From Gynuella sunshinyii YC6258 (GTDB lineage Bacteria > Pseudomonadota > Gammaproteobacteria > Pseudomonadales > Natronospirillaceae), in assembly GCF_000940805.1 (NCBI RefSeq), contig NZ_CP007142.1, positions 6,114,593 through 6,178,592 on the forward strand: DNA of 64,000 nucleotides. Direction: 5' to 3'. Every line of letters begins with the position of its first letter. Position 1 is the first letter of the stretch. The notes under the pieces were generated by a model. The model was not told the origin of the DNA, searched no databases, and worked only from the letters and a program-made list of their open reading frames with translations. Positions 18,716 to 28,274 of the stretch are shown one piece after another. The position numbers and the translations under genes are program-made.

Positions 18716-18896
18716 AAGCACTTCCTTAATGCCAAAAAAGGCTGCTTAGCATACTGATAGGATTTGTAAAGGACAAGAAAGATGCTTTTATGGATTTACG
18801 AAAACTGTTTATTTAACCTGACAATGAATGACTCACATCGTGATGTTGGCCGGCATCGCCGACCAACGGCATTAATGAATCAAATTAATATGACAA

Positions 18897-20168
18897 TCAC
18901 ATTAACCATTTCCACCAGATAAAGACCAGCAAAAAGCCGAACAGATAAACCAGCCCGGCAATAGAGAGCCATTTAAGACCGGAACTGACCGCCAGTTCGC
19001 CGGATAACCGGGTACGACCCACCAGCATATGGTTCAGCAGTGCAAAGAATGGAGTCGTCATAAATGCCATGATCATGGCAAAGTCCAGCATGGGCAACAA
19101 TGCCGATGCCCAGAAGGCGATAATGGCCAATGCCAGTACCGATGTCAGTAATACCCAAATACTGTAAGAGGCCTCACTGTATTCTGATTTCTTCTGCAGT
19201 AATGCCAGCGACTCCGCAACCACTCTGGAATAACCATCCAAGACAGTTATGGTACTGCCAAAGATACAGAAAAAAGCAATCACGGCTATCAGATAACGGG
19301 ACCATTCACCGATCGTCGAGGCATATAAGCCAACCAGCTGATGAGTAAAACCGATTCCGGACCCGGCCAATGTAACACCGGTGCCATGCAGCACCAATGC
19401 CCCCAATGCCAGAAACATGACTGCCAGAATAGCGGTTCCCACATAGCCGACATTAAAGTCGAACAGCGCCGAGCGCGGTGTAACTTTCTGCTGACTGCAC
19501 TGACTTTTGAGCCATACTGAGGTGATGCTGGAAATTTCGATCGGTGCCGGCATCCACCCCATGGTCACTACTAAAAATCCAATAGCACCAATGGTCCAGG
19601 GTGAAGCAGTTTCCACCACAACCGGAGTAGCACCTCCCTTACCAAACGCAATCACTACTGCCAGCAATGTGGTTATGGTCAGAACGATCATGATTGCCTT
19701 GGCAAGAACGTCCAGCGCCTTGTAATGACCGGCAAATAAAATGACCAGGCAAGTGACCACCACTATCACCGACAGAGTGATCATGGACAACTCAAACGGC
19801 ACAAAGTAGCTAAGCAGGCTGGCACTGAATAAAACCAGCGCAGCAGTATTGATGACTGCGGAAAAAATACATAATACGGCAAACAACCATAAATAAGCTT
19901 TACCCATACCAGCATATCCGCGCACCAGACTGTTGCCGGTAGCCATGGTGTACTGAACACCGGCACGGAAAAACGGATATTTAAACAGATTGACCAACAG
20001 AATCAGCAGAACCAGTTGCCATCCATAAATAGCCCCGGCTTTGGTAGAAGCCACCAAATGAGAACCACCCACCGCCGCTGCGGCCATCATGATTCCAGGA
20101 CCAAAAGAAGAGAAAAACCGCGACAACCGAGAAGTACCGGAAGTCTGCTGCGCAATCGCATTTTCCAT
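18897..20168 (-). CDS. Nramp-family-like divalent metal transporter, atypical metal-binding motifs
   Basis: 423 residues from the ATG at 20168, which has AAAGGA seven bases upstream; the frame is open further upstream but that part is not needed. Eleven or so hydrophobic segments and the opening FGPGIMMAAAAVGGSH...KAGAIYGWQL align with the first helix of Nramp proteins. The canonical DPGN is replaced by GGSH, and the sixth-helix MPH(N) reads MPAP. Asp and Asn in these motifs normally bind the transported metal, so substrate preference may differ (Nramp-related proteins without DPGN are known). Inner-membrane carrier; the substrate is unresolved. It is monocistronic. Confidence 0.8.
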   Translation of the reverse strand: MENAIAQQTSGTSRLSRFFSSFGPGIMMAAAAVGGSHLVASTKAGAIYGWQLVLLILLVNLFKYPFFRAGVQYTMATGNSLVRGYAGMGKAYLWLFAVLCIFSAVINTAALVLFSASLLSYFVPFELSMITLSVIVVVTCLVILFAGHYKALDVLAKAIMIVLTITTLLAVVIAFGKGGATPVVVETASPWTIGAIGFLVVTMGWMPAPIEISSITSVWLKSQCSQQKVTPRSALFDFNVGYVGTAILAVMFLALGALVLHGTGVTLAGSGIGFTHQLVGLYASTIGEWSRYLIAVIAFFCIFGSTITVLDGYSRVVAESLALLQKKSEYSEASYSIWVLLTSVLALAIIAFWASALLPMLDFAMIMAFMTTPFFALLNHMLVGRTRLSGELAVSSGLKWLSIAGLVYLFGFLLVFIWWKWLM

Positions 20169-21083
20169 GGAGTATCCTTTTTTACTAACGAAAAATAGAG
20201 AGGGATTGTGGTTATGAATACTGAGGATCAAACTGAAAATATGCTGAAGCATCTGAATGATACCGGTGACAAAGCCGGTGTAAGGTAAAAATCTTCGACC
20301 GATTCGAGCGGATTTTGAACCTGACATGGCAACACAGGTAATGATTCAGAGATTCCTTTTGTAGTTTATAAAGTCAATAAGGCTAACCATACAGATCCAT
20401 CATGAACTGTAATCATAATGTTACATCAATATTCCTGGCATTGGTAAGCTTCCATTTTTGTGAACCGGTCAACCTCTGCCCAACGATTGTGCAATCATCG
20501 GCCACAGAGTGATAAATTCTGACATCTTAATGGTGATTTCTGGTGCCAATCAGGCCGTTTTCGATACGTATCAAATAACCATAAAAAATTAATGGAGTAA
20601 CAAACACGCCTCGTTTCGCACTCTCCACGAATCATTGACTGACACCTTCCTTATTTTTAGGCATCACGCAAACAAAAAACCGGTAGCATGCTCATCAATT
20701 AGTACGGACACAGGGTGTTTTCTTTGACCGGAGGATCAGGCTTTGCTTTGTTATCAACCTGGTTATGGTAGCGGGCCGGGAAAAACCCTACTTAAAATAT
20801 AGAAATACCTGAGTAAGGTCGGAGAAGAAGGCAAAAAAATATCTGTGGCACATTCGCCGGGAGCCGATTTTCAACGCCGCATTGACGACACAGTAGTGAC
20901 TCAGACGTTCCCGTATGTATTGCTGTTTGCAGTGATTTCCCATCCATAACCACCTAATCAGTCACGCCAGATTTTCCAACGGTTCAGAAAAAGACTGCGA
21001 AATACGCGTATTTTCCCTGCATTGATTCTGAGGATGGCGGCTCAATGACATAACAACAACCCGATACAGGGGATACTAAATAC
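20169..21083. other. Divergent intergenic region without recognised genes
   Basis: About 915 bases between the Nramp-like gene and the choice-of-anchor-B gene. Near 20264-20281 an ACCGG / CCGGT inverted pair could form a small hairpin in the 5' leader of the Nramp-like gene. I see no known metal riboswitch core. The rest shows no coding frame with recognisable homology. Confidence 0.4.
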
Positions 21084-23222
21084 ATGATGAAAACATCAAC
21101 GATTACATCCTTGTTCGCCACAAGCGTTCTCTGGCTGTCGGCAGAGGCTTGGGGGCACAGTGCAATGTTCACAGACGGCTTCAGCTATGATGACTCCAAT
21201 GGCGGCGGTGGAAACCCCGCCATGGACAGACTGCTGACAACAGACTCATTCTCTGCCAACTCTACCAGCGCCACCTGTGCCGGTGGTTCAGCCAATGGCT
21301 ATCCATGCGAAAATATCGATTTGCTGTCATTCGTGCCCAAAGCAAATATGGGTGGTGGCAGTGCTAATCTCAGCGATATCTGGGGTTACACGGATCCGCA
21401 GACCGGTGCCGAAATTGCCATTGTGGGTCGTACCAACGGTACTTCATTCGTGGATGTCACCGATGGCAACAATCCTGTGTTTCTGGGGTTTCTGCCATCT
21501 CATAACAACGGTAATGACTCCTGGCGGGATATTAAAACCTATGACCACTATGCCTTTATTGTGGCCGATGGCAGCGGGAACCGCACACACGGTCTACAGG
21601 TATTCGACTTATCGACTCTGCGCAATGTAACACCGGGCAGCACATTGAGTGAAACCGCTCATATGGACGGATTTGGTATTGCCCATAACATTGTCATCAA
21701 CGAGGCTACCAGCTACGCCTACATTGTCGGCAGTAACCAATGTAGCGGCGGGCTTTATATGGTGGATATTTCCGACCCTCTCAATCCAACTTATTCCGGC
21801 TGCTTTTCCAGTGATGGTTACACTCACGATGCACAATGTGTCATCTACAACGGACCGGACACAGACTATACCGGAAAGGAAATCTGTGTCGGCTACAACG
21901 AGGATACCATCACAATCGTTGACGTGACCTCAAAGTCCAATCCGTACCAGATTTCCCGCACCACCTACGCTGGCTCGCAATATACCCACCAGGGTTGGTT
22001 CGCGGACGATAACCACGCCATTCTGATCATGAATGACGAACTGGATGAGCAGTACAATGGCCACAACACCACATCCTATATCTATGATGTCAGTAATCTC
22101 GACCGCCCGGTCGAACTTGGGCGCTATGCCGGTCCGACGGCAGCCATTGATCACAACCTGTATACCCTGAACGGATATATCTTTGAGTCCAATTACCGTG
22201 CCGGTTTGCGCATTCTGGATGCGGCGGATATCACCAACGGCAATCTTCGCCAGGTGGGATACTTTGACACGATCCCCGCTTCCAACTCCGCTCAATTCTC
22301 CGGAACCTGGAGCAACTATATTTATTTCGCCAGTGGCAACATCATCACCAGTGATATCGGCAATGGTCTGTTCACGGTAAAACCAGACTGGGATGCCATC
22401 GCCGGTTCAGATCCCGATCCTGACCCAATCGCTTACTGCAGTGCCTCAGGCAATGATGCCAGCTATGAGTGGATCAGCCAGGTAGATATTGGCGGTTTCA
22501 GTAACAGTTCTGGCGCGGATAGCTACAGCGACTTCACCAGCCAGACCATCAACCTGACAACCGGCGAATCCTCCGTGTCACTGGTTCCGGCATTTTCCGG
22601 CAGCAGCTATGGTGAATTCTGGAAGATCTGGATTGATCTGAATGGCGACGGTGATTTCAACGATACCGGCGAAGAGGTGTTCAGTTCTGCCGCAACCTCC
22701 ACCACTACCGTCACTGGCTCTCTCAGCATTCCAGTCGATACCACCGCTATCACCACCCGTCTGCGCGTGAGCATGAAATACAATGGAGCACCTGATCCCT
22801 GTGGCACTTTCGACTATGGAGAAGTGGAAGACTACACCGTCAGCATCAGTAGCGGCGACGGTGACGGTGGTTCCAGTGATACGACCTTTTTTGAGAATGT
22901 GACCGCAGTTTCAATACCGGACAATAACAACACTGGTATCTACAGTGCCCTGACTGTCACGGGAAACACCGGTGCCACGACAGTGTCTGTTACGGTGGAC
23001 GTTACCCATACCTATATCGGTGATCTGATAGTCGATCTGGTCGACCCACAGGGTAACTCCTATAACCTTCACAATCGTACCGGCGGCTCAGCGGATAACC
23101 TGCAACAAAGTTACTCCGTAACGCTGACTGGAACGACGGTTACCGGAGAATGGCAACTCAGAGTCCGGGACCTGGCTCGTCAGGACAGCGGAACCTTGAA
23201 CAGGTGGAGCCTGCAGTTCTAG
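21084..23222 (+). CDS. Secreted choice-of-anchor B family protein with GEVED and proprotein-convertase P domains
   Basis: 712 residues. A signal peptide (1 to about 24) is followed by a beta-propeller-like region of the choice-of-anchor B type (about 60-440), with motifs such as DIWGYTDPQTGAEIAIVGRT, SWRDIKTYDHYAFIV and YTHQGWFADDNHAILIMND. A GEVED module follows (about 450-590, ending GTFDYGEVEDYTVSI), then a P domain (about 605-712) with HTYIGDLIVDLVDPQGN and GEWQLRVRD. P domains are usually found on secreted proteases and bind calcium. The ATG at 21084 is followed at once by a second ATG. The next two genes lie on the same strand and encode exported proteins, including a dihaem peroxidase, so a shared periplasmic or surface function is possible. 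No enzyme active site was identified. Confidence 0.85.
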   Translation: MMKTSTITSLFATSVLWLSAEAWGHSAMFTDGFSYDDSNGGGGNPAMDRLLTTDSFSANSTSATCAGGSANGYPCENIDLLSFVPKANMGGGSANLSDIWGYTDPQTGAEIAIVGRTNGTSFVDVTDGNNPVFLGFLPSHNNGNDSWRDIKTYDHYAFIVADGSGNRTHGLQVFDLSTLRNVTPGSTLSETAHMDGFGIAHNIVINEATSYAYIVGSNQCSGGLYMVDISDPLNPTYSGCFSSDGYTHDAQCVIYNGPDTDYTGKEICVGYNEDTITIVDVTSKSNPYQISRTTYAGSQYTHQGWFADDNHAILIMNDELDEQYNGHNTTSYIYDVSNLDRPVELGRYAGPTAAIDHNLYTLNGYIFESNYRAGLRILDAADITNGNLRQVGYFDTIPASNSAQFSGTWSNYIYFASGNIITSDIGNGLFTVKPDWDAIAGSDPDPDPIAYCSASGNDASYEWISQVDIGGFSNSSGADSYSDFTSQTINLTTGESSVSLVPAFSGSSYGEFWKIWIDLNGDGDFNDTGEEVFSSAATSTTTVTGSLSIPVDTTAITTRLRVSMKYNGAPDPCGTFDYGEVEDYTVSISSGDGDGGSSDTTFFENVTAVSIPDNNNTGIYSALTVTGNTGATTVSVTVDVTHTYIGDLIVDLVDPQGNSYNLHNRTGGSADNLQQSYSVTLTGTTVTGEWQLRVRDLARQDSGTLNRWSLQF

Positions 23223-23249
23223 CCAATACTGCTGACAGCAGTTATCTGA

Positions 23250-23275
23250 GTCAGAGTCTGTGCGCAGACTCTGAC
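23250..23275 (+). terminator. Hairpin after the choice-of-anchor B gene
   Basis: An 11-bp perfect stem GTCAGAGTCTG / CAGACTCTGAC with loop TGCG begins 28 bases after the stop. No T-run follows. It suggests partial separation of this gene from the two downstream genes. Confidence 0.55.
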
Positions 23276-23370
23276 CCTGTATCGCATCAACTAAATTATT
23301 AAAGACAACATGACAAACACCTATCCCGTAGATATTCCATCAGACCATTACCATCGTAAGGAGTTGGCGA

Positions 23371-24270
23371 ATGCCGGTTAATCTCACCCGAATCCTGCAA
23401 GGCTGCGCAGTATGTCTCTGCTCACTGTTCAGTCAGGCAGATACGATACTTTTGCAGCAGGCCAGCGGGTTATTAAAACAGGCCGAAACGTTGGAGACGG
23501 ACAGTGTGTCGGTGTTCGGCAATGCCAATCAACTGATGCAACAGATCAAAACACTCAGAGCTGATCAACGGAATTTTGCCGGCACTGAACAGGAACCGCG
23601 CCTGGTTCAGATCGCGGATGTCCTGAACGATCAGCGCCAACAACTGCAGCAGCTTGGCAGTCGTCTGCGCCAGCACAGCGCCGATTTAAAAACACAGGGC
23701 AAAGCGCTATTGAAAGACGGTTTTCTACAGGTCTGGCCCGACCGCATCCGTCTCACAAATACCATGCATTTACGATCAGACCCGCAACCGGTCATGGCCC
23801 ATAACACCCAGGTACGCTCCGTCCACCCGACCATGTTAAATCGCATGGATAGCGGACCGGACATCCAACAACCTGAAGACATGACCATGGCAATGCCGGC
23901 AATGGGTGGACAACAGGCACCGGAAGATCTGGATATATCCACCTTTCAGGCATCCCGACAACTGCATTATTTTGCCCATATCGAGCCACTTGATGGGCAG
24001 GGTATCCCTCTCAATACCATTCACCAATGGACATTATGGCTGACGGACGATCAGGGAAATCCGGTCACTCAGGCTCGTATCAACATCACCGGCCATATGC
24101 CAGGACACGTTCACGGTCTGCCCACACAACCTCAGGTCACGGACGAACTTTCACCCGGAGAATACCGAGTGGAAGGCATCAAATTTCAAATGACCGGCTG
24201 GTGGGTGATGCAGTTCGACGTTCAGCATGCGGACAAACAGGACACCTTGACGTTCAATCTGGCACTCTGA
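23371..24270 (+). CDS. Exported protein with coiled-coil-like N-terminal half and YtkA/FixH-like C-terminal domain
   Basis: 299 residues. A signal peptide (about 1-23, ending FSQA) is followed by a helical, Gln/Leu-rich segment (about 25-120) likely to form a coiled coil, then a linker with two short Met-rich stretches (DMTMAMPAMGG). The C-terminal 110 residues show WTLWLTDDQGNPVTQARINITG, GHMPGHVHGLPT and GWWVMQFDV, the pattern of YtkA/FixH-like immunoglobulin-fold domains. The Met and His content (MPGHVHG) would suit copper or haem contact, but that is inference. It is 9 bases ahead of a MauG-like peroxidase gene and so co-transcribed with it. The ATG follows AAGGAGTTGGCGA. Confidence 0.75.
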   Translation: MPVNLTRILQGCAVCLCSLFSQADTILLQQASGLLKQAETLETDSVSVFGNANQLMQQIKTLRADQRNFAGTEQEPRLVQIADVLNDQRQQLQQLGSRLRQHSADLKTQGKALLKDGFLQVWPDRIRLTNTMHLRSDPQPVMAHNTQVRSVHPTMLNRMDSGPDIQQPEDMTMAMPAMGGQQAPEDLDISTFQASRQLHYFAHIEPLDGQGIPLNTIHQWTLWLTDDQGNPVTQARINITGHMPGHVHGLPTQPQVTDELSPGEYRVEGIKFQMTGWWVMQFDVQHADKQDTLTFNLAL

Positions 24271-24279
24271 GAGGACAGC

Positions 24280-25566
24280 ATGATAACCAAACAATGCGGC
24301 AATTTGTTATTCGCCCTTGTACTCCTGATAAGCCGGGCCCATGGCGCATCTGATCCTTACCTGTTTACCGATGCAGATATTTCCTTTCTGTCAGGATTCA
24401 TGCTCAGTGACGCTTACCGGTTGCCAGACACACCGGACAACAAAGTGGCGGATGATGAACGTGCAGCCCAACTGGGTCATCAATTGTTTTTTGATCGCCA
24501 GCTGAGTGCCAATGGTGAAGTTTCCTGCGCCACCTGCCATCAGCCAAAACTACATTTCACCGACGGTCTGGCGAAATCAGTGGCATTGGGTACCACTCGC
24601 CGCAACGCCCCATCCATTCCTGGTGCGCTATACAGCCCCTGGCAATTCTGGGATGGTCGCGCCGACAGTCTGTGGGTCCAGGCACTGGGACCACTGGAAG
24701 ATCTTCATGAACAGGGTTTGGATCGTACCAGTGCCGCCCGTTATTTCATTTCCACTTACAGCTCCGAATATCAGACATTGTTCAACAATGCCGGAGCAGT
24801 CGACGTTGTACGCAGGCTAACGATACCGGCAAGCCCACTGCACCCCGGAGCACACGCGGACAACTGGCAATCGCTGTCCGATGCTGAGCGCACGGCTGTC
24901 AATCAGATCTTTGCCAATCTCGGCAAGGTGATCATGGCCTACGAACGCAGACTGACATTGCCACCGGCTCGCTTTGACCGCTTTGTTGAAGCGCTCCGCA
25001 AACAGGCGGAGCCGTCTCAGTTACAGGCACTGATGACTATTCAGGAGGTAGCCGGCATGCGGCTGTTTATGGGTAAGGCGAACTGTGCCAGTTGTCATAA
25101 CGGGCCCATGTTTTCAAACTTCGAGTTCCATAACATTGGCGCTCCGGAACCGGACCAAAATTATGTGGATTTGGGGCGTTATGAAGGCGTTATTACTTTG
25201 CAAAACAGTGAGTTTACCTGTCTGTCACCTTACAGCGATGCAGCCACAGAACAATGTGAAGAGATGCGCTTTCTGAAGCAACAGGGACCAGAGCTGGTCG
25301 GTGCTTTCAAAACGCCCAGTCTGCGCAATGTGACCCGAACCGCACCGTATATGCAGTCCGGTCAGTTCAGTTCTTTGCAGGAGATTGTCAGCCACTACAA
25401 CAAACCGGTACCGCCGTTTTATGATCGCCGACAGCATCCGAGCCGGCCACACTTCGATATTCTGCCGCTGAACCTGACCGAGCAGGAACAACAGCAACTG
25501 ATCGCATTCCTGGATACCCTCACATCACCGATACCTCAGGACAGTCCCTGGTGGAACACGCCCTGA
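24280..25566 (+). CDS. MauG-like dihaem cytochrome c peroxidase
   Basis: 428 residues with a signal peptide ending near residue 22 and two c-type haem motifs, CATCH (83-87) and CASCH (269-273), the spacing of the bacterial dihaem peroxidase/MauG family. FDRQLSANGEVSCATCH and GAFKTPSLRNVTRTAPYMQSG are family signatures; the second contains the loop that helps bind the second haem. Periplasmic. Members either reduce hydrogen peroxide or oxidise a partner protein. The gene is in an operon with a YtkA-like protein and near a choice-of-anchor-B protein, so one of these may be its partner (inference). Confidence 0.9.
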   Translation: MITKQCGNLLFALVLLISRAHGASDPYLFTDADISFLSGFMLSDAYRLPDTPDNKVADDERAAQLGHQLFFDRQLSANGEVSCATCHQPKLHFTDGLAKSVALGTTRRNAPSIPGALYSPWQFWDGRADSLWVQALGPLEDLHEQGLDRTSAARYFISTYSSEYQTLFNNAGAVDVVRRLTIPASPLHPGAHADNWQSLSDAERTAVNQIFANLGKVIMAYERRLTLPPARFDRFVEALRKQAEPSQLQALMTIQEVAGMRLFMGKANCASCHNGPMFSNFEFHNIGAPEPDQNYVDLGRYEGVITLQNSEFTCLSPYSDAATEQCEEMRFLKQQGPELVGAFKTPSLRNVTRTAPYMQSGQFSSLQEIVSHYNKPVPPFYDRRQHPSRPHFDILPLNLTEQEQQQLIAFLDTLTSPIPQDSPWWNTP

Positions 25567-25574
25567 TCCAAGTC

Positions 25575-25603
25575 CGGCAGCTGCACATCCGAAACAGCTG
25601 CCG
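25575..25603. terminator. Inverted repeat between convergent genes
   Basis: CGGCAGCTG / CAGCTGCCG, nine perfect pairs with an 11-base loop, between the convergent peroxidase and SnoaL-like genes. Likely termination structure; no T-run. Confidence 0.5.
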
Positions 25604-25616
25604 ATAAACTCCTGGG

Positions 25617-26573
25617 TTATTGTGAAACCGGTATGGTGGCGGTGTCCCAGTGTTCTACCATTTTGTCACCTTTCACCCGGAACATATCAAACCACGTCGT
25701 GGTGTAAGGACGGCCGTTGCTGTCTTTGTCGTTGGCCACGGTCGCCAGCACCACCAGATCACCCTCTGCCACCATATTCACAAATCCATTCAGAGTCGGC
25801 TGAACCGCCTTTGGCTGGGCAAATTGACGGAAAAAATCCATAAATCCGGAGAGTCCGGTGTTGGCCAGAGGATTGTGCTGAATATAGTCTTTGGCCAGAT
25901 ACTTTGGAGCCTCTTCAACTTGCTGGGCATCCAACAGCACTCTCCACATGTCATATACCCGGCGTTTGTTGGCCGCCAGTTTGCTATCGTGACTGCTGAG
26001 CACCGCCTGCTGATCGGGATTTTCCACCACGGGAGCATAACGACCGGCAACGCTGCCCGGTGCAAGCGTACCGTTATCCCAATGCTCAGTGATCACACCA
26101 TTATTCACCCGGAACATATCAAACCAGGTGGTGGTATACGCACGCGGTTCGTCGTGTTCAGCCACAAATACCAGCACCACCAGATCTTTTTCAGCCACAA
26201 TGGCAACCAGATCCTTCTGAATACGATCAGGTATTGGCCGGGCAGCACCGAACGAACCGATTGCCGCCAGAATGGCATCACGGCCGGTATCGATGTTGGG
26301 GTTGTGTTGAATATAGCCAGGGGCAAGATATTTTTTACCGGCTTCCACATCGTGTGCATCCAATAGCGTCCGCCACATGTCGTAAACCAATCGTTTGTTG
26401 GCCGCCAGCTGGGGATTTGTGCTGCTCAGCATGGACTCATGATCAGGATTGGCAGTCACCGCCACCGCCGGTTGTGGTGCGGCCTGTTCCACCTTGTGAG
26501 CTTTTATCGGCGCACAGGCAGCCAACAATGTGACCGTGCAACCTGCCAGCAAATAAGCAATCTTCAATCTCAT
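25617..26573 (-). CDS. Lipoprotein with two tandem SnoaL-like (NTF2-fold) domains
   Basis: 318 residues. The signal sequence ends in the lipobox LAAC (Cys20). The mature part holds two copies of the same roughly 130-residue unit. Copy 1 starts near 44 and copy 2 near 185; each begins with NPD and has LAANKR.VYDMWR.LLDA, then KYLA..YIQHNP and YTTTWFDMFRV and ends on an EHWD motif. The units resemble predicted SnoaL-like aldol-condensation or ester-cyclase proteins of the NTF2 superfamily. Membrane-anchored on the periplasmic face or in the outer membrane. The catalytic role is unknown. Confidence 0.82.
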   Translation of the reverse strand: MRLKIAYLLAGCTVTLLAACAPIKAHKVEQAAPQPAVAVTANPDHESMLSSTNPQLAANKRLVYDMWRTLLDAHDVEAGKKYLAPGYIQHNPNIDTGRDAILAAIGSFGAARPIPDRIQKDLVAIVAEKDLVVLVFVAEHDEPRAYTTTWFDMFRVNNGVITEHWDNGTLAPGSVAGRYAPVVENPDQQAVLSSHDSKLAANKRRVYDMWRVLLDAQQVEEAPKYLAKDYIQHNPLANTGLSGFMDFFRQFAQPKAVQPTLNGFVNMVAEGDLVVLATVANDKDSNGRPYTTTWFDMFRVKGDKMVEHWDTATIPVSQ

Positions 26574-26778
26574 TATTTGTTTTCCTCTCCGTCATTGCAT
26601 CATTAAATATAAAAAAATCATATACTATATATTTTATACTATGACAATCGATCCATGGCCTGCACACAGCAGACTTTAACCCTGGAAAGGTTTTAACAGA
26701 GACAACAGAAGCCGCCGTAAAAAATGACAGGGCCGGTCGGCAACGGACGATGAAGAACGATGAAAGTACCGCAGCCGA

Positions 26779-28260
26779 TCAGCCGTGACGGAGGTTTTTG
26801 AGCCGACTACCGACAAAGATCACAATAGACAGAACCGTGATAGACAATAAGATCAGACTGATGGGACGATCAACGAAAATGGAAAAATCACCATTGGACA
26901 CACCCAGTGCCTGACGCATGCGGTTCAGAAAAACCGGTCCCAGCACCAGACCGAGAATAATCGGTACCGCTGGAATATTGGCCCGTTTCATGATGTATCC
27001 GAGCAGCGAGAAAAACAACGCGATGAAGGCATCCGAAATCTGATAATTCTGACTGTACGCACCGAGGAACCCGAGTACAAAAATAAAGCTGCCGATAAAA
27101 CGTCCGCGGACCCGGGTAATATTAACGATGTATTTGGTCGCCACGGTCAGATACAGAAAGATAAAAATATTCATCACAAACAGCGACACATACAAACCGG
27201 AGATAAATTCAGGATGTTCGCCAAACAGACGCGGACCCGGAATATAGTTATGTACCATGAATACCGACAGCAGCATGGCCATAAGCGCGTCGGCAGGAAT
27301 CCCGAACGCCAGCAATGGAATCAGCACCGACGCGGTAACGGCATTGTTGGAGGTTTCTGAGGCAACGATACCGCCTTCGGCACCATTACCGTATTGCTCC
27401 GGATTTTTGGAAAACTTCTGCGCCAGGGTATAAGAGAAAAACTGTGATCCGAACTCACCCACACCCGGCAACAATCCCATGATGACACCCAGTAGTGCCG
27501 AACGGATGGCAATGACCTTATTGCGCAGTAACACAGCAAAACCTTCAAACCAGCCGGAACCTTCAATCCTGGTATTAAACGCATCGCCGCTTTTGGCGGA
27601 TAACAGAATGTAGGCCTGGGACATGGCAAACAGACCGATAACCGCCGGCACCAGTGGAACCCCCGCCAGCAACCACTCCTGGCCAAAGGTGTACACCTGA
27701 GTGTTATAGGAGCGGTCAATGCCGATAGAGCCCAGAAAAATACCCAGCCCGATCATCGCCGCAGCTTCTATGGCATAGTGGTTGTGTGCCAGTACTACAA
27801 ACACCATGCCCAGTAACGCCAGCATGGCGAATTCCGCACTGCCAAACAGTGTCGCCACCTGCGATAACACCGGTGCAAAAAAAACCAGTGACAGAACACT
27901 GACAATACCACCGAAAAATGATGAGGTATAAGCGATGGACAACGCCTTCTTACCCTGGCCTTTTTTGGCCATCGGATAACCATCATAAGTCGTGAGCACC
28001 GCAACCGGCGTCCCCGGTGTATTCATCAGAATGGCCGGAATAGCACCGCCGTACCAGGCGCCACCATAGACACCCAATAACAATGTCACGCCAAACAACG
28101 GCTCCATGGTAAACGTCAATGGCAGCAGAATGGCCATCACTCCAGCAGGCTCCAACCCCGGAATCGAACCGATACTGACACCAATAATCGCACCCATGAT
28201 AACGGCAAAAATAACACCGTTACTGAAAACCTCATTTAACCCCAGAAGTACAACGTCCAT
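26779..28260 (-). CDS. tctA: Tripartite tricarboxylate transporter, large permease TctA
   Basis: 493 residues, the standard TctA length, with about twelve hydrophobic segments. GSIPGLEPAGVMAILLPLTF near the start and VASETSNNAVTASVLIPLLAFGIPAD in the middle are the two glycine/proline-rich repeats of the family. It forms the inner-membrane channel with TctB. The gene is last in the order binding protein, stress protein, TctB, TctA, with 14 bases between TctB and TctA. Substrate is inferred only from context (aromatic or carboxylic acid). Confidence 0.92.
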   Translation of the reverse strand: MDVVLLGLNEVFSNGVIFAVIMGAIIGVSIGSIPGLEPAGVMAILLPLTFTMEPLFGVTLLLGVYGGAWYGGAIPAILMNTPGTPVAVLTTYDGYPMAKKGQGKKALSIAYTSSFFGGIVSVLSLVFFAPVLSQVATLFGSAEFAMLALLGMVFVVLAHNHYAIEAAAMIGLGIFLGSIGIDRSYNTQVYTFGQEWLLAGVPLVPAVIGLFAMSQAYILLSAKSGDAFNTRIEGSGWFEGFAVLLRNKVIAIRSALLGVIMGLLPGVGEFGSQFFSYTLAQKFSKNPEQYGNGAEGGIVASETSNNAVTASVLIPLLAFGIPADALMAMLLSVFMVHNYIPGPRLFGEHPEFISGLYVSLFVMNIFIFLYLTVATKYIVNITRVRGRFIGSFIFVLGFLGAYSQNYQISDAFIALFFSLLGYIMKRANIPAVPIILGLVLGPVFLNRMRQALGVSNGDFSIFVDRPISLILLSITVLSIVIFVGSRLKNLRHG

Positions 28261-28274
28261 TCTTCAGTCTCTTA

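Noticed and set aside
25650-26366. 238-codon plus-strand frame opposite the SnoaL-like lipoprotein
   Set aside because: The minus strand has a lipobox and two conserved repeats; the antisense frame lacks any known motif.
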